45,697 bases of DNA from Kiritimatiellia bacterium (GCA_024405395.1 JAKSOW010000010.1:1-45697), one strand, 5' to 3'; shown: positions 26,601-34,187, counted from the first letter of the stretch. Made by a program: numbers and translations. Notes: a model not told the origin generated them from the sequence alone.

Positions 26601-27360
26601 GCTTGCCGCGTAAGGTCATGCCTTTCGCGTCTGGCGTGGCATCAAGGTCCTGGGCATCCATGATGACCTTGAATTCCGTCATGTAATGTTCCACGCGCCC
26701 TGTGTAGCGGCAGCGGATACGGGTCTTTGCTGGCGCATCCTTCTGCGCATCCAGACACTTGCAGAAATACTGGCCAAGCGTGCGACAGCCGGACGCGGCG
26801 ATTTCTTCGGTCAGGGCGACAATGTCGCCTTTGACCTTTCCCGTTTCCTTGTCTGGCTTCTTCATCTCGCCCGTTTCGGCGTCAAACTGCGCAGCCTCCT
26901 CTTTGCGGGACGATTTGAAGCCACGACGCTGGGCAAGGTGATAGAGGGCTCGCCCCAAAACGTGAGGCGCAACCTTGCCTGTGGCGGCTGCGGCACGGTC
27001 CCGATAGGGATTGGAGACATCCGTTGACTTGAGCCAGTCGAGGAATGCGCGATTGGACAGCGGATAGGTCCCCGTCTTTTTCCAGGCGGCAAGTTCATCG
27101 TGCGTAAGCGGACACATCCCGGCATCAATGAGCAATTCCAGCAAACGCCATTTGCGCAGTTTCCGGCGGAACTTCATGCGCCGTCCCATACGGGCGGCAC
27201 GACGCACGGCGGCAGGCGTTTCAAGAGAAGTGCCGGCATCCAAGTCCACGCCTTCCGGGAAGATCACGACGCCCTTGTCCACCACATCGCCAGTGATGTC
27301 ATCAAGAATCGCCCAGCCGAGCGAGTTCGAGCCAAGATCGAGACCAAGTGTTTTTCTCAT
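23674..27360 (-). CDS. cas9: CRISPR-associated endonuclease Cas9, type II-C-like, long form (1228 aa)
   Basis: Cas9 is the RNA-guided DNA endonuclease that uses crRNA plus tracrRNA. The start at ATG 27360 (MRKTLGLDLGSNSLGWAILDD in two parts) is preceded by AAGGGG and puts the RuvC-I aspartate at D8. An arginine-rich bridge helix follows (AAVRRAARMGRRMKFRRKLR). RuvC-II is TIRIELARDVND near residue 603. The HNH domain has FDVEHTIPRSLSGDDS with its His near 686 and NKTICDAEYNRKV. RuvC-III is HTHHAKDAMVIAAL near 858. About 370 residues remain for the wedge and PAM-interacting domains. All nuclease residues are present, so it is predicted active. At 1228 residues it is longer than most II-C enzymes (about 980-1100), with a large recognition lobe between the bridge helix and RuvC-II. 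Confidence 0.97.
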   Translation of the reverse strand: MRKTLGLDLGSNSLGWAILDDITGDVVDKGVVIFPEGVDLDAGTSLETPAAVRRAARMGRRMKFRRKLRKWRLLELLIDAGMCPLTHDELAAWKKTGTYPLSNRAFLDWLKSTDVSNPYRDRAAAATGKVAPHVLGRALYHLAQRRGFKSSRKEEAAQFDAETGEMKKPDKETGKVKGDIVALTEEIAASGCRTLGQYFCKCLDAQKDAPAKTRIRCRYTGRVEHYMTEFKVIMDAQDLDATPDAKGMTLRGKLYDAIFMQRPLRSQKHLVGPCPLEHGNPRAQIGHPAFEEFRMLTFVNNLAFEKEGEDYRDEIGNLRHPLTAADRALACSAFMKATGSIKFGDIVKLFKKDSRFKNDGFRFHYYRDGDSVSTCQTRHRIKSAFGDVPYDEQMVFDALTFFDDSGKLADWFRKHYPALDAKAVAKLVTIHPKEGNAQYSLKAINRMLPFLRKGHELSFARFLAKLPDVIPDFAAREQEIVDRLNAIRYECRRDKRAYAELPSQIRAKTPPPPTLYACYERYLRDELGVDEQGWKKLYLRGDEVYQPETEYRSQGKTVKLAKPRLPPVQLGMIRNPLVQRALTTLRRLVNYLGEHGKLDSSDTIRIELARDVNDFATRKAWQIWQKGREDLRAKAASEIQNVGKAATEDAVTRYLLWEEQAKTCLYTGKTIKLEELLAGNAFDVEHTIPRSLSGDDSLANKTICDAEYNRKVKQGRVPRDCPNFDEIDVRLRSWREKLEDLEKNLRNQTRKCRGVTDLAARGTARIKALVTRFERDYWRDKLRRFEIDAGKLEVRSGELGGFKKRQLVDTGIMTTHAVELLKSVYPAAYAVNGSATAFARKAWGIQHDGPKDRSEHTHHAKDAMVIAALAPARFTAICTALKADGAQRLRECDVCPPPYPNFAEKVRHACEEILVKHVLRQTTLRQSSKRNVLAKAHHIGGDETKPLVSAVLSRGDTVRGALHKDTFYGCIADPVTGELKKVVRKSLVGPITGTNGCEKHIANIVDPTIRAIVTAAISELKAKGVKNVEPGMVKMPSGVPINKVRVFDKGAKNARQLRNHQIPSSTDYKNPYYVLSAEGSNFRLAIYCIDGKMSSKPENSLYWAQNHKNKDYVPLDSLPGFIGFVMRGTMAICKAHENEDVTTLKNSDLRKRFYVTISIGGDGDSRAQFRLATAAGLKKELGDPASNIDTENPPNLLRLGPSAYLSQMLFEGIHFKMNLDGSIRFLER

Positions 27361-27369
27361 TTTATCCCC

Positions 27370-27398
27370 TTGACGCCCTTTTCCGGATAAGCTATCAT
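27370..27398 (+). promoter_or_regulatory. Promoter of tracrRNA
   Basis: TTGACG (27370-27375), a 17-base spacer and TATCAT (27393-27398) match five of six bases of each sigma70 box. The predicted start is at about 27405, exactly the first base of the anti-repeat. The -10 box is part of CTATCATAG, read on the other strand as the -10 of cas9. Confidence 0.8.
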
Positions 27399-27421
27399 AG
27401 TGCCGCATCTTATCACAACAA
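27394..27421 (-). promoter_or_regulatory. Probable cas9 promoter overlapping the tracrRNA promoter
   Basis: On the minus strand TTGTTG (27421-27416), 16 bases and TATGAT (27399-27394) precede cas9, with transcription expected near 27387. Its -10 shares five bases with the tracrRNA -10 on the opposite strand, and its -35 lies within the anti-repeat/nexus junction of the tracrRNA gene. The two promoters can hardly be occupied at once. Confidence 0.55.
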
Positions 27422-27476
27422 GGCTATATGCCGAAGTCGTTTTGAGACTGCGGCCCGGTTCGCCGGGCCATTTTTT
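27405..27476 (+). ncRNA. tracrRNA of the type II CRISPR-Cas system
   Basis: The anti-repeat GCATC-TT-ATCACAAC (27405-27419) pairs with repeat positions 1-8 (8 bp) and 11-15 (5 bp) around a UU/UU internal loop. It is followed by AAGGC and a nexus hairpin GGC-TATAT-GCC (27422-27432), the arrangement seen after the anti-repeat in other Cas9 tracrRNAs. A second small hairpin AGTC/GACT (27435-27449) and a GC-rich terminator hairpin complete it. Complementarity to the repeat stops exactly where transcription is predicted to begin. The RNA would be about 72 nt with a 15-nt anti-repeat, short for this class. It is divergent from cas9 and on the same strand as the functional crRNA strand. Confidence 0.9.
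27452..27476 (+). terminator. Intrinsic terminator of tracrRNA
   Basis: GGCCCGG (27452-27458), loop TTCG and CCGGGCC (27463-27469) form a perfect 7-bp stem with a stable tetraloop, followed by A and six T (27471-27476). It also serves as the 3' hairpin of the tracrRNA. Confidence 0.95.
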
Positions 27477-27601
27477 GTTTTTAGTCTTGAAGTGCCTTAT
27501 CTCCAACAAACTGCTTCCACTCTCCGTTCTAGAGTGTACCAGAAATTCCGACCAGAAGCAAGTATCTAGACCACGTTTTGGATCTCTTGTCGAGACCGAA
27601 C

Positions 27602-27808
27602 TCAACATTCCGCCCAAATCCCATCTTCCCAATGACTTGAGGACACGAATGGGGCACTCATTTCATAAACGTCCTCGCAAGGGTCACTGTCGAATTCGTC
27701 GGGGGTGTTCCATTCCTCTCGGGCCCACTCCCAGGCCCGCTCAACACTCATACACCGCTCGCCTTTCCATTGAAATGAAATACCGATGACCCAACTGCAC
27801 CACCACAA
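27602..27808 (-). CDS. Possible small acidic, tryptophan-rich protein (uncertain)
   Basis: A minus-strand frame encodes up to 68 residues from TTG 27808, or 49 residues from ATG 27751 (MSVERAWEWAREEW then an acidic stretch with DEFDSDPCEDVYEM). It is rich in Trp and acidic residues and resembles no family I know. No strong ribosome-binding site precedes either start. It lies between the tracrRNA and the repeat-rich region, in otherwise gene-free DNA. It could be a real small gene, a remnant, or chance. Confidence 0.2.
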   Translation of the reverse strand: MWWCSWVIGISFQWKGERCMSVERAWEWAREEWNTPDEFDSDPCEDVYEMSAPFVSSSHWEDGIWAEC

Positions 27809-27831
27809 TCCACTACCCTTCTCGGCCTTCG

Positions 27832-28025
27832 AATTTCCCGCAATTTCCCACCCATGCGCCTATATATATAGGCGCTGGGAAATTGGGAAATCGGGAAATC
27901 TAATTTCCGGAAATTGACCTGGGAAATTGGGAAATTAGGCGCTTCGTCAATATCTCGCCAATATATTCAAGTTTTGGCGACTTTCCAGAAGCCGTTTTCC
28001 CATGAGGCGGGAAAACTGTTTTCCC
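27832..28025. repeat. Iteron-like GGGAAATT repeat cluster
   Basis: AATTTCCC occurs at 27832 and 27842. Beyond a central palindrome the reverse complement GGGAAATT/C occurs in tandem at 27877, 27885 and 27893, and again at 27921 and 27929, each pair in exact 8-bp phase. Between them AATTTCCGGAAATT (27902-27915) is a perfect 14-bp palindrome. Further right GTTTTCCC (27994) and GGGAAAAC (28009) form an inverted repeat, and GTTTTCCC repeats at 28018. The arrangement is that of repeated protein-binding sites, as in iteron origins or complex operators; no initiator gene is in the window. Confidence 0.7.
27856..27875. repeat. Perfect 20-bp palindrome
   Basis: GCGCC-TATATATATA-GGCGC is fully self-complementary. 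It sits between inverted AATTTCCC copies on the left and GGGAAATT copies on the right, so it is the symmetry centre of the repeat cluster. GGCGC recurs at 27938-27942 after the last tandem pair. Confidence 0.8.
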
Positions 28026-28096
28026 ACACCCCTGGAAAATCCTATGTGCACTTGCGAACAGCGTCCTGTTGGTGAGCTCGGTGCCGCCCGCGTGTC

Positions 28097-28240
28097 GAGT
28101 GGGTAGACTTGGTGCAGTGAGTAGGTGGACTTAATGCAACGAGTGGGTGGCCGATCGCAGATCGACAGTTAGGCGTACACGATTAGACTGTACCGACCAC
28201 GCGATTCGACTGTACTCCAGAATGAATCGACCGTACCGAC
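28097..28240. mobile_element. Two blocks of 22-bp direct repeats, possible remnant of IS21-family ends
   Basis: Block A: GAGTGGGTAGACTTGGTGCA (28097), GAGTAGGTGGACTTAATGCA (28119) and GAGTGGGTGG (28141), period exactly 22. Block B: GATTAGACTGTACCGAC (28181), GATTCGACTGTACTCC (28203) and GAATCGACCGTACCGAC (28224), with a weaker copy from 28160, period 21-22. Several roughly 20-bp repeats with GACTTAATGCA-like cores next to each end are a trait of IS21-family elements. No istA or istB gene is present, so this would be two end regions brought together by loss of the interior. The assignment is by resemblance only. Confidence 0.4.
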
Positions 28241-28367
28241 AGATAGGAAAGTCGGGGTAACGCGCCTTTCCTTTAGAAGTTTTGGGTTTCAGAAGTGGCA
28301 TCCCGCCCAAATATCAGGTCTGTCTGTTTCAACCACGAATTATACGAATTGGAAATTGCTCAAATGC

Positions 28368-31300
28368 CTACTCGTCGTAAACCTTTTGGTTCTCGCGGAT
28401 GGCGGCATAGACGCGTTCCTCTTCCGCCTCACGCTTGGCCAAGCGACGTATGCGTGCCTGGTCTGCCGCACAGGGCTCGAAATCTTCTTCAACATCGCCG
28501 CGCCCCTGCGCTGCAAGACGCACTGCGCCCTTGCGGATGATGGCCAGCGCCTGTTCCTTCTTCTCGCCTGCCGCCATCGCCAAGATACGGCTCTGCTCCG
28601 GACGGTCGAAATTGAGCTGCTCCCTTTGCCGCCGACCATGGTTGTTTTCGATCTTGCCGCCGGTCAGCTTCTCCAGCTCATCCTTTTCGGCCTTTGTGAG
28701 CGGCAGACGGCCTCCCAGATTGGCCGGATAGGCCGAAGAATAGGTGGGGTAGTAGATGCCATTCAGATCCATCCAGACGATCACTCGGGCACGTTCCTCG
28801 TCGGTGAGCTGAACCCGACCATGGCCATACAGTTTTTTCGTGAGCTTTGAGGCGTGTGACCCCCAGGAAAAGGCCGGAAATATCTCCGCAGGGCCACCGC
28901 CCGCACAGGTCACGAACCCCTGACTCCACAAATCCACGTAGCTCGTGGCGAAGAACGCGCCGCGATCGCCTGAGAGATTGAGCTTTGCCGCCGCTTTCCC
29001 GCCATAGTCATGACAGGAAAGGCAGTTCTTCGTGAAGACAGGCTGCACATCACGCTGGAAGGAGAACATCTTCGGCGTGCCCCGACCAAGCCCGGCCAGA
29101 TTCCACGAACCATCCAATTTGGAGGGCGCCCGCCTCAGCGCTGCCGCCCGTTCCGACACGGGCGCCGCCTCGCCGACGCGCTTCTCATGACATCCCACAC
29201 AGCCATATTTCTCGCCTGGCTGCACGATCACGCCCGAGCGCATGGACTGTACCATCTTGCCTTCCGCATCCAGGGCCTGAAAATAGACGAAGGTATTGCC
29301 CGGCACTTCAAAATAGGCGCTGCCGTCCTCCTCAACGGGCACCGTGCCCAGGATGCGCTTGTTCTCGAAGGAATGCCAATTCATGGCAGGCGCCTCTTCA
29401 CCATGGCCGAACCAGCCCTCCGAGGGCGTCCAATCGCGCTTTTCGGGACTCTCGACAACGCGAATGGCCTTCACGCTGCCCGGCGCCACGTCCTTCATGT
29501 GCGTGCCCACATAGACATTCTGCACATAGAATGCACCTGGAGCATGCGGCGCCTCATACGTGCGCCGACAGGGAATGGCCGCAGGCGCACGACGCGGCCG
29601 CAGCAGCACCGGCGTATGAATGGCAGGGCACTCGGACAGAAGCTCCGTCTCGTTGCCGTCCAGATCGAGATACACGAGAGACATGCCGCCGCGACCTCGA
29701 CCATTCTGGCGCACCGCCAGGAAATGGGCATCGTCAATCGGCATGGGGTCGGCGTATTTGACGGGCAGAAGCCGCGTCGAATCAAAATCCTGCCCTTCCG
29801 CATGGACACGATCGATGAAACTGGCTGGCCAGGTGCGCACCACCGAGGCGCGGCCATCCACGCCCAACGCTCGATCCACGATGCCCAACGCCCCCCAGGG
29901 CCGGTCATGGCAACTGGCGAAGACGGCAATCGCCTTGGAGCCGTCGCCAAGTGGACGCGCATTGACCACGCCCCCCGGACTGGTGGTGTTGTTGCCCCAG
30001 TAGATGGCGTGAGCCGTACCGTCGGGATTGCAGGTCCATAGACCCTGGGCATCGCCGAAATCGCGATCCACGTACTCCCAGCGATCATAAAGAATTCGGC
30101 CATCCGGCAGAATCGCCGAATGGCCCTCAAACAGCGTGGACTTGCCGATCTGGTGGATGTTGGCGCCGTCCGCTTCCATTCGGTAAAGGTTGCCCATGAT
30201 GTGCCGATTGCACATGCAGTACTTCGGATCTCGCGTGGAGGTGAAGACGATGCCGCCGTCCGGCAGAAATGCCGGGTCGATGTCTGACACACCCTTGGCG
30301 CGTGTGAGCTGCCGCAAATTGGCGCCGTCGGCATCCACCACATAGATGTGGTAGTCATCTGATGCCCCATCGCGCATGGCGAAGACGATCCGTTTGCCGT
30401 CATACGAGACTTCAGGATCGCGCACGGTACGCCCCTTCTTCTCCGGCACGATCACCCGCGTCTGCCCCGTCTTTGGATTCCAGGCCTTGAGCGCGCCCTG
30501 CGAGGTATAGCGCTTATCGTTGATCTCGCCGCACTGAAAGATCGTGGCCGTGTTGTGATGGTCATTGGGATAGGTGTCGCGCACCACATAGACAACTTCC
30601 GGAACGTCCGCCAGCGAGGCGGCCGCTGCAGCTCGGGCGCCAGGCTGTTCCGATTTTCCGGCAAGCAGCTCCGCCGCCGCACGCGCGTCCTTCTCTTCTG
30701 GCGTGAAGCAGACATTCTGCGTGGGAACACCCCACCGCTGCGCCTTGCCCCAATACACCAGCCGTTCGCCCGGATAACGCGCCTCGGCCTCCGCAATCGC
30801 CGCCCGTTCGGCTTCCCGCGAGACGCCTTCCGGCAGCTGCACAAGCCGAACCGCGTCCGACACCCCGCAGAAGCGCTCAAGATCGGCCCGCCAGATGGCA
30901 TAGCCCTCTTCATTCGGATGCAGACCATCCGGGAAAAGCGTCAGGGGCAAGTCCGCATTGATGTCGCGGAAGAAGACGTGTTTTCCGTCAGCCAACGCCG
31001 CATAGAGCTTGTTCGCCGACTGATTGCGCAGGTTGCGCCAGGTCTGTCGACACGGGAAGGTCGCATAGAGCGCGATCTTCGCCTTCGGCTGCTTCTGACG
31101 GATCGCCGCCAGCAGTTTCTTCACGCCCTCGGCCATTTCCCAGGGCTTGCACCCCTTGTTGTTGGTGCCGATCATCACGGCGACGTGCTTCGCCTCATAA
31201 CCATCCAGCTCGCCGTTCTCCACGCGCCACAGCACCTGCTGGATGCCGTCGCCGCCATATCCCAGAGCCAGCGTATCGAGCTTGGCGTTGAGCTTCACAA

Positions 31301-34187
31301 GCTCATTGGTGCCCCAGCGCGGCGCCTTCCACTCCCAGAGCTCCGTGACCGAGTCGCCCAGCATCACAAGATCGTAGGGACGGCCACCATGCGCAGCGAT
31401 TTCGGCCATCTTGGCCTCATGACGGATCTTGCGCCATTTGTCCACACGATAGGAACTGGCGGCGCCATCGTTCCAGGCCGGCACACACGTCACCGGCGGC
31501 AACCGTTTTACGCCGCCCTTGAGCCGCACGATCTCCTGCGCGAGCTTCGCGCGATGTTCGCGCATCGCCGAAGGATCGGCATTGAAGTCGTCCAGGCGAC
31601 GATAGACGCTCGCGGGCACCTTGAGCAGCGGATTCTTGGGGTCGACCCTCTTCAACTGCGCGAAATACTCGTAGTCCTCCAGACCATCACGCAGAATGGC
31701 CAGACGATACGACGGATTGGGCGCATCCATGATCGGCTCCTGTTTTTCCGCACGCGGCGTGTAGCAGGCACGGGCTGGCGGATAGACGAAGCGGCCGTCG
31801 CCATTGCCCCACGTGCCGCCCGACGTGCTCCAGGCCATAGCGTCTTCGTAGGGGTTCTGCGGATGCATCTTGTCGGGATAGCGGCTGGTGGAGGTCCAGA
31901 CGGATGTTTCCCACACCAAAGTGCCCTTCACGCCCTTGTCCCAGGTCATCCACAGCCAGGCCCGAAGTTCGTCACCCGCGTGGTCAATGAACTCCGTGGG
32001 ATAAGGCGCACGCGGACCACAGCAGATGTACCACCAGAAATCGCCCTGCTTCTGCGCACGCGTCTCTTCGGAATCGTTCTTGTAGAAGCCATCGAGACGC
32101 GGATTCCAGAGATTCACGCCCTCCCACAGGCTCTTCGTCGCCGGGTAGGTAAGCATGCGGCGCAGACCTGGCGCATGGCGCTTCAGCGTGAGCATACCCT
32201 CAAGGACGTGGCCCAGTACACCGGGATTGGGTTCGTCAAACCAATACACGTACGACGACTTCAGCCACCCTTTTTCCTTGAGATGCGCCTCCAAGGCCCC
32301 AAGGTAACGGCCCATCAGCGGCTGGTACCAGTCATTCGTCTGGCTCACGCCGCAGATCTTGCCGGGCGAGAACCCCTTCTGGAAACCATGCCCCAGCCCC
32401 TCGACGCCAACGCGCAGGGCCGTATGGTCAAAACGCCCACGCATTTCGGTGATGGCGTCGTCATATTCAAGCCAGTTGAAGACGGGCGTGGCCTTAGCGG
32501 GATCGGCGGCGTTGCGCCAAGTCAGCTGCGGCATCTCGCCTTTGCCCCAATGATAGACCGTAAGCCGATAGTCGGCGAACAGTTCCAAGTACTTTTCCAG
32601 CATCTGATCGTGTTCGGGCGAACCCGGCTTCACGCGATGGAATTCGGCCACGCGCCTAGGCGAGAACCCATAGGCGGTTTCGCAGGTCAGACGGTCGGGT
32701 AGCGCGAAGTCATAGACCTCGACCGTAAGCGGTATTTTCGTGAGGACGGGGGCCGCCGAGCCCGTAGTCAGCGACAACTCCACACTTCCCGAATAGATGC
32801 CGGCCGACGTGCGCTTGGGTACAGACACCGTAACCCACAGCGGCTGATTCTCGCGTGCCTTCACGCCGAACGGCGATGCATCCTGCGGCAGCAACGGGTC
32901 TGGCCAGAGTCCGCAGGCTCCCGTTTCGTCCGTGGGCGTCTTCACCGCCACATAGCCCACACGGCGCACCGACACGCAATCGGCGGCAATCACGTCCTTG
33001 CCGTTTGCGGCCGTTAGCGCCCCGGCCACAGCCCGTACATCCGTGAGCGGCTGCGCCCCCGCCGTGACGACCAGCTGCACGCTCTCGCGCTCATTGGCCG
33101 CCAGCGCCAGAGAAAGCCCCTGAGCCCGGACCGTCGGCACGGGCGTGCCACGGAAGACCTTGACGTCGGCAACGGCACCCCACACGTCGGCCCCATTGGC
33201 GGTTGTGATGAGCTGGGCATTCGCGTCGGCAATACGCTCGGCGAAGACTGGCGGCTTCACCTCGCCGAAAACCGCACCCGTGTCGGCGTCGCGATATATC
33301 GTGCCGCCATAGCAGATTGCAGGCGCGCCATCCACCTCGGCCGCAAAGGAGTACTGACTAATCTGCAGCGAAGTGCCCTTCACGCCACGAAGGCGCACCA
33401 GCAGCTGAGCGGTCGGGAACAGGGTCTTGTCCAGCGTAAGCTCCGTGCTGCCCTTGTTCGTGACGACGCCCACCGGCACCCACGTCGCACCGTCGTCACG
33501 CGAGGCCTCCACCTGCATGCCCTCTTTGCCCGTGTTGTGCGCGCTGGTGAAGGACACGTCACCGGAAAGGAGTCGCCGGCCCTGGAGTTCATGCCGATAG
33601 ACGATTTCGCTGTTCGGTCCGACATTCCAGTGATTGGAATTGAAGCTCGTGCCGCGATAGACCTTCAGCGGACGGGCCGCATTGCGTGCGAACCCGGCCA
33701 TGCTTGTGTCGAAGGTGTAGCGATTGGCCACCAGCGCCTCGCCATGCCCAAGCGTCAGACCATTTGCCGTCAAATACTCCGCCTTCACGGACACCAGGCG
33801 CCAGTTCCGAAACGAGAATTCGCCCTTTCCGCGATAATTGCCGAAGTGGAACTTCTCGCGGCGCGGTGCGCCGCCCTCGCCCTGCACCTGGAAGACGTTG
33901 CTGAAGTCGTACCAGCTCTGGTCGGGACAATGACGGTCGACATTGACGTCCTGCGATCCGGCCAGCAGAAGTCCATTTCCGACTTCCCGTCCCGAATACG
34001 AAAAGCCGTAAAGGCCTCCCGCCGCCAACGCCACAGGCTCGGACAAGCTGTGCACCAGTTCTTTGTCCCCCGTGGGATTCTGGGTAACCGTCCCCGATTC
34101 CGCCGCCGGGAACGTCAAGGGAACCGTCTCGGCGAATCCAATGGCCGCCATTGCGCCCAGAATGACGCTTAGTTGCAATCTGTTCAT
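28368..34187 (-). CDS. 1939-aa secreted fusion: DUF4091/GH123-like glycosidase, SGNH hydrolase, beta-propeller, two CxxCH haem motifs
   Basis: ATG 34187 gives a signal peptide (MNRLQLSVILGAMAAIGFA). Residues about 20-330 are beta-rich. About 340-860 match DUF4091/GH123-like glycosidases, with the Asp-Glu pair in YWFDEP near 647 and RDGLEDYEYF near 834. About 930-1100 is an SGNH/GDSL hydrolase: MLGDSVTE (Ser near 944), MIGTNNKG and DGLHPNEEGY (near 1089). About 1195-1560 is a TolB/WD40-like propeller with ISYDG-type repeats (VSYDGKRIVFAMRDG, DGGIVFTSTRDPKYCMCN) like the middle domain of hydrazine synthase alpha. The last part has CVGCH near 1662 and CLSCH near 1722, two haem c attachment motifs. 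The frame is uninterrupted. It would hydrolyse and deacylate glycan outside the cytoplasm; why haem is attached is unclear. Confidence 0.82.
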   Translation of the reverse strand: MNRLQLSVILGAMAAIGFAETVPLTFPAAESGTVTQNPTGDKELVHSLSEPVALAAGGLYGFSYSGREVGNGLLLAGSQDVNVDRHCPDQSWYDFSNVFQVQGEGGAPRREKFHFGNYRGKGEFSFRNWRLVSVKAEYLTANGLTLGHGEALVANRYTFDTSMAGFARNAARPLKVYRGTSFNSNHWNVGPNSEIVYRHELQGRRLLSGDVSFTSAHNTGKEGMQVEASRDDGATWVPVGVVTNKGSTELTLDKTLFPTAQLLVRLRGVKGTSLQISQYSFAAEVDGAPAICYGGTIYRDADTGAVFGEVKPPVFAERIADANAQLITTANGADVWGAVADVKVFRGTPVPTVRAQGLSLALAANERESVQLVVTAGAQPLTDVRAVAGALTAANGKDVIAADCVSVRRVGYVAVKTPTDETGACGLWPDPLLPQDASPFGVKARENQPLWVTVSVPKRTSAGIYSGSVELSLTTGSAAPVLTKIPLTVEVYDFALPDRLTCETAYGFSPRRVAEFHRVKPGSPEHDQMLEKYLELFADYRLTVYHWGKGEMPQLTWRNAADPAKATPVFNWLEYDDAITEMRGRFDHTALRVGVEGLGHGFQKGFSPGKICGVSQTNDWYQPLMGRYLGALEAHLKEKGWLKSSYVYWFDEPNPGVLGHVLEGMLTLKRHAPGLRRMLTYPATKSLWEGVNLWNPRLDGFYKNDSEETRAQKQGDFWWYICCGPRAPYPTEFIDHAGDELRAWLWMTWDKGVKGTLVWETSVWTSTSRYPDKMHPQNPYEDAMAWSTSGGTWGNGDGRFVYPPARACYTPRAEKQEPIMDAPNPSYRLAILRDGLEDYEYFAQLKRVDPKNPLLKVPASVYRRLDDFNADPSAMREHRAKLAQEIVRLKGGVKRLPPVTCVPAWNDGAASSYRVDKWRKIRHEAKMAEIAAHGGRPYDLVMLGDSVTELWEWKAPRWGTNELVKLNAKLDTLALGYGGDGIQQVLWRVENGELDGYEAKHVAVMIGTNNKGCKPWEMAEGVKKLLAAIRQKQPKAKIALYATFPCRQTWRNLRNQSANKLYAALADGKHVFFRDINADLPLTLFPDGLHPNEEGYAIWRADLERFCGVSDAVRLVQLPEGVSREAERAAIAEAEARYPGERLVYWGKAQRWGVPTQNVCFTPEEKDARAAAELLAGKSEQPGARAAAAASLADVPEVVYVVRDTYPNDHHNTATIFQCGEINDKRYTSQGALKAWNPKTGQTRVIVPEKKGRTVRDPEVSYDGKRIVFAMRDGASDDYHIYVVDADGANLRQLTRAKGVSDIDPAFLPDGGIVFTSTRDPKYCMCNRHIMGNLYRMEADGANIHQIGKSTLFEGHSAILPDGRILYDRWEYVDRDFGDAQGLWTCNPDGTAHAIYWGNNTTSPGGVVNARPLGDGSKAIAVFASCHDRPWGALGIVDRALGVDGRASVVRTWPASFIDRVHAEGQDFDSTRLLPVKYADPMPIDDAHFLAVRQNGRGRGGMSLVYLDLDGNETELLSECPAIHTPVLLRPRRAPAAIPCRRTYEAPHAPGAFYVQNVYVGTHMKDVAPGSVKAIRVVESPEKRDWTPSEGWFGHGEEAPAMNWHSFENKRILGTVPVEEDGSAYFEVPGNTFVYFQALDAEGKMVQSMRSGVIVQPGEKYGCVGCHEKRVGEAAPVSERAAALRRAPSKLDGSWNLAGLGRGTPKMFSFQRDVQPVFTKNCLSCHDYGGKAAAKLNLSGDRGAFFATSYVDLWSQGFVTCAGGGPAEIFPAFSWGSHASKLTKKLYGHGRVQLTDEERARVIVWMDLNGIYYPTYSSAYPANLGGRLPLTKAEKDELEKLTGGKIENNHGRRQREQLNFDRPEQSRILAMAAGEKKEQALAIIRKGAVRLAAQGRGDVEEDFEPCAADQARIRRLAKREAEEERVYAAIRENQKVYDE

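Noticed and set aside
27400..27789. 129-codon plus-strand open frame beginning near the tracrRNA
   Set aside because: It starts inside the tracrRNA anti-repeat, runs through its terminator and has no coding character.
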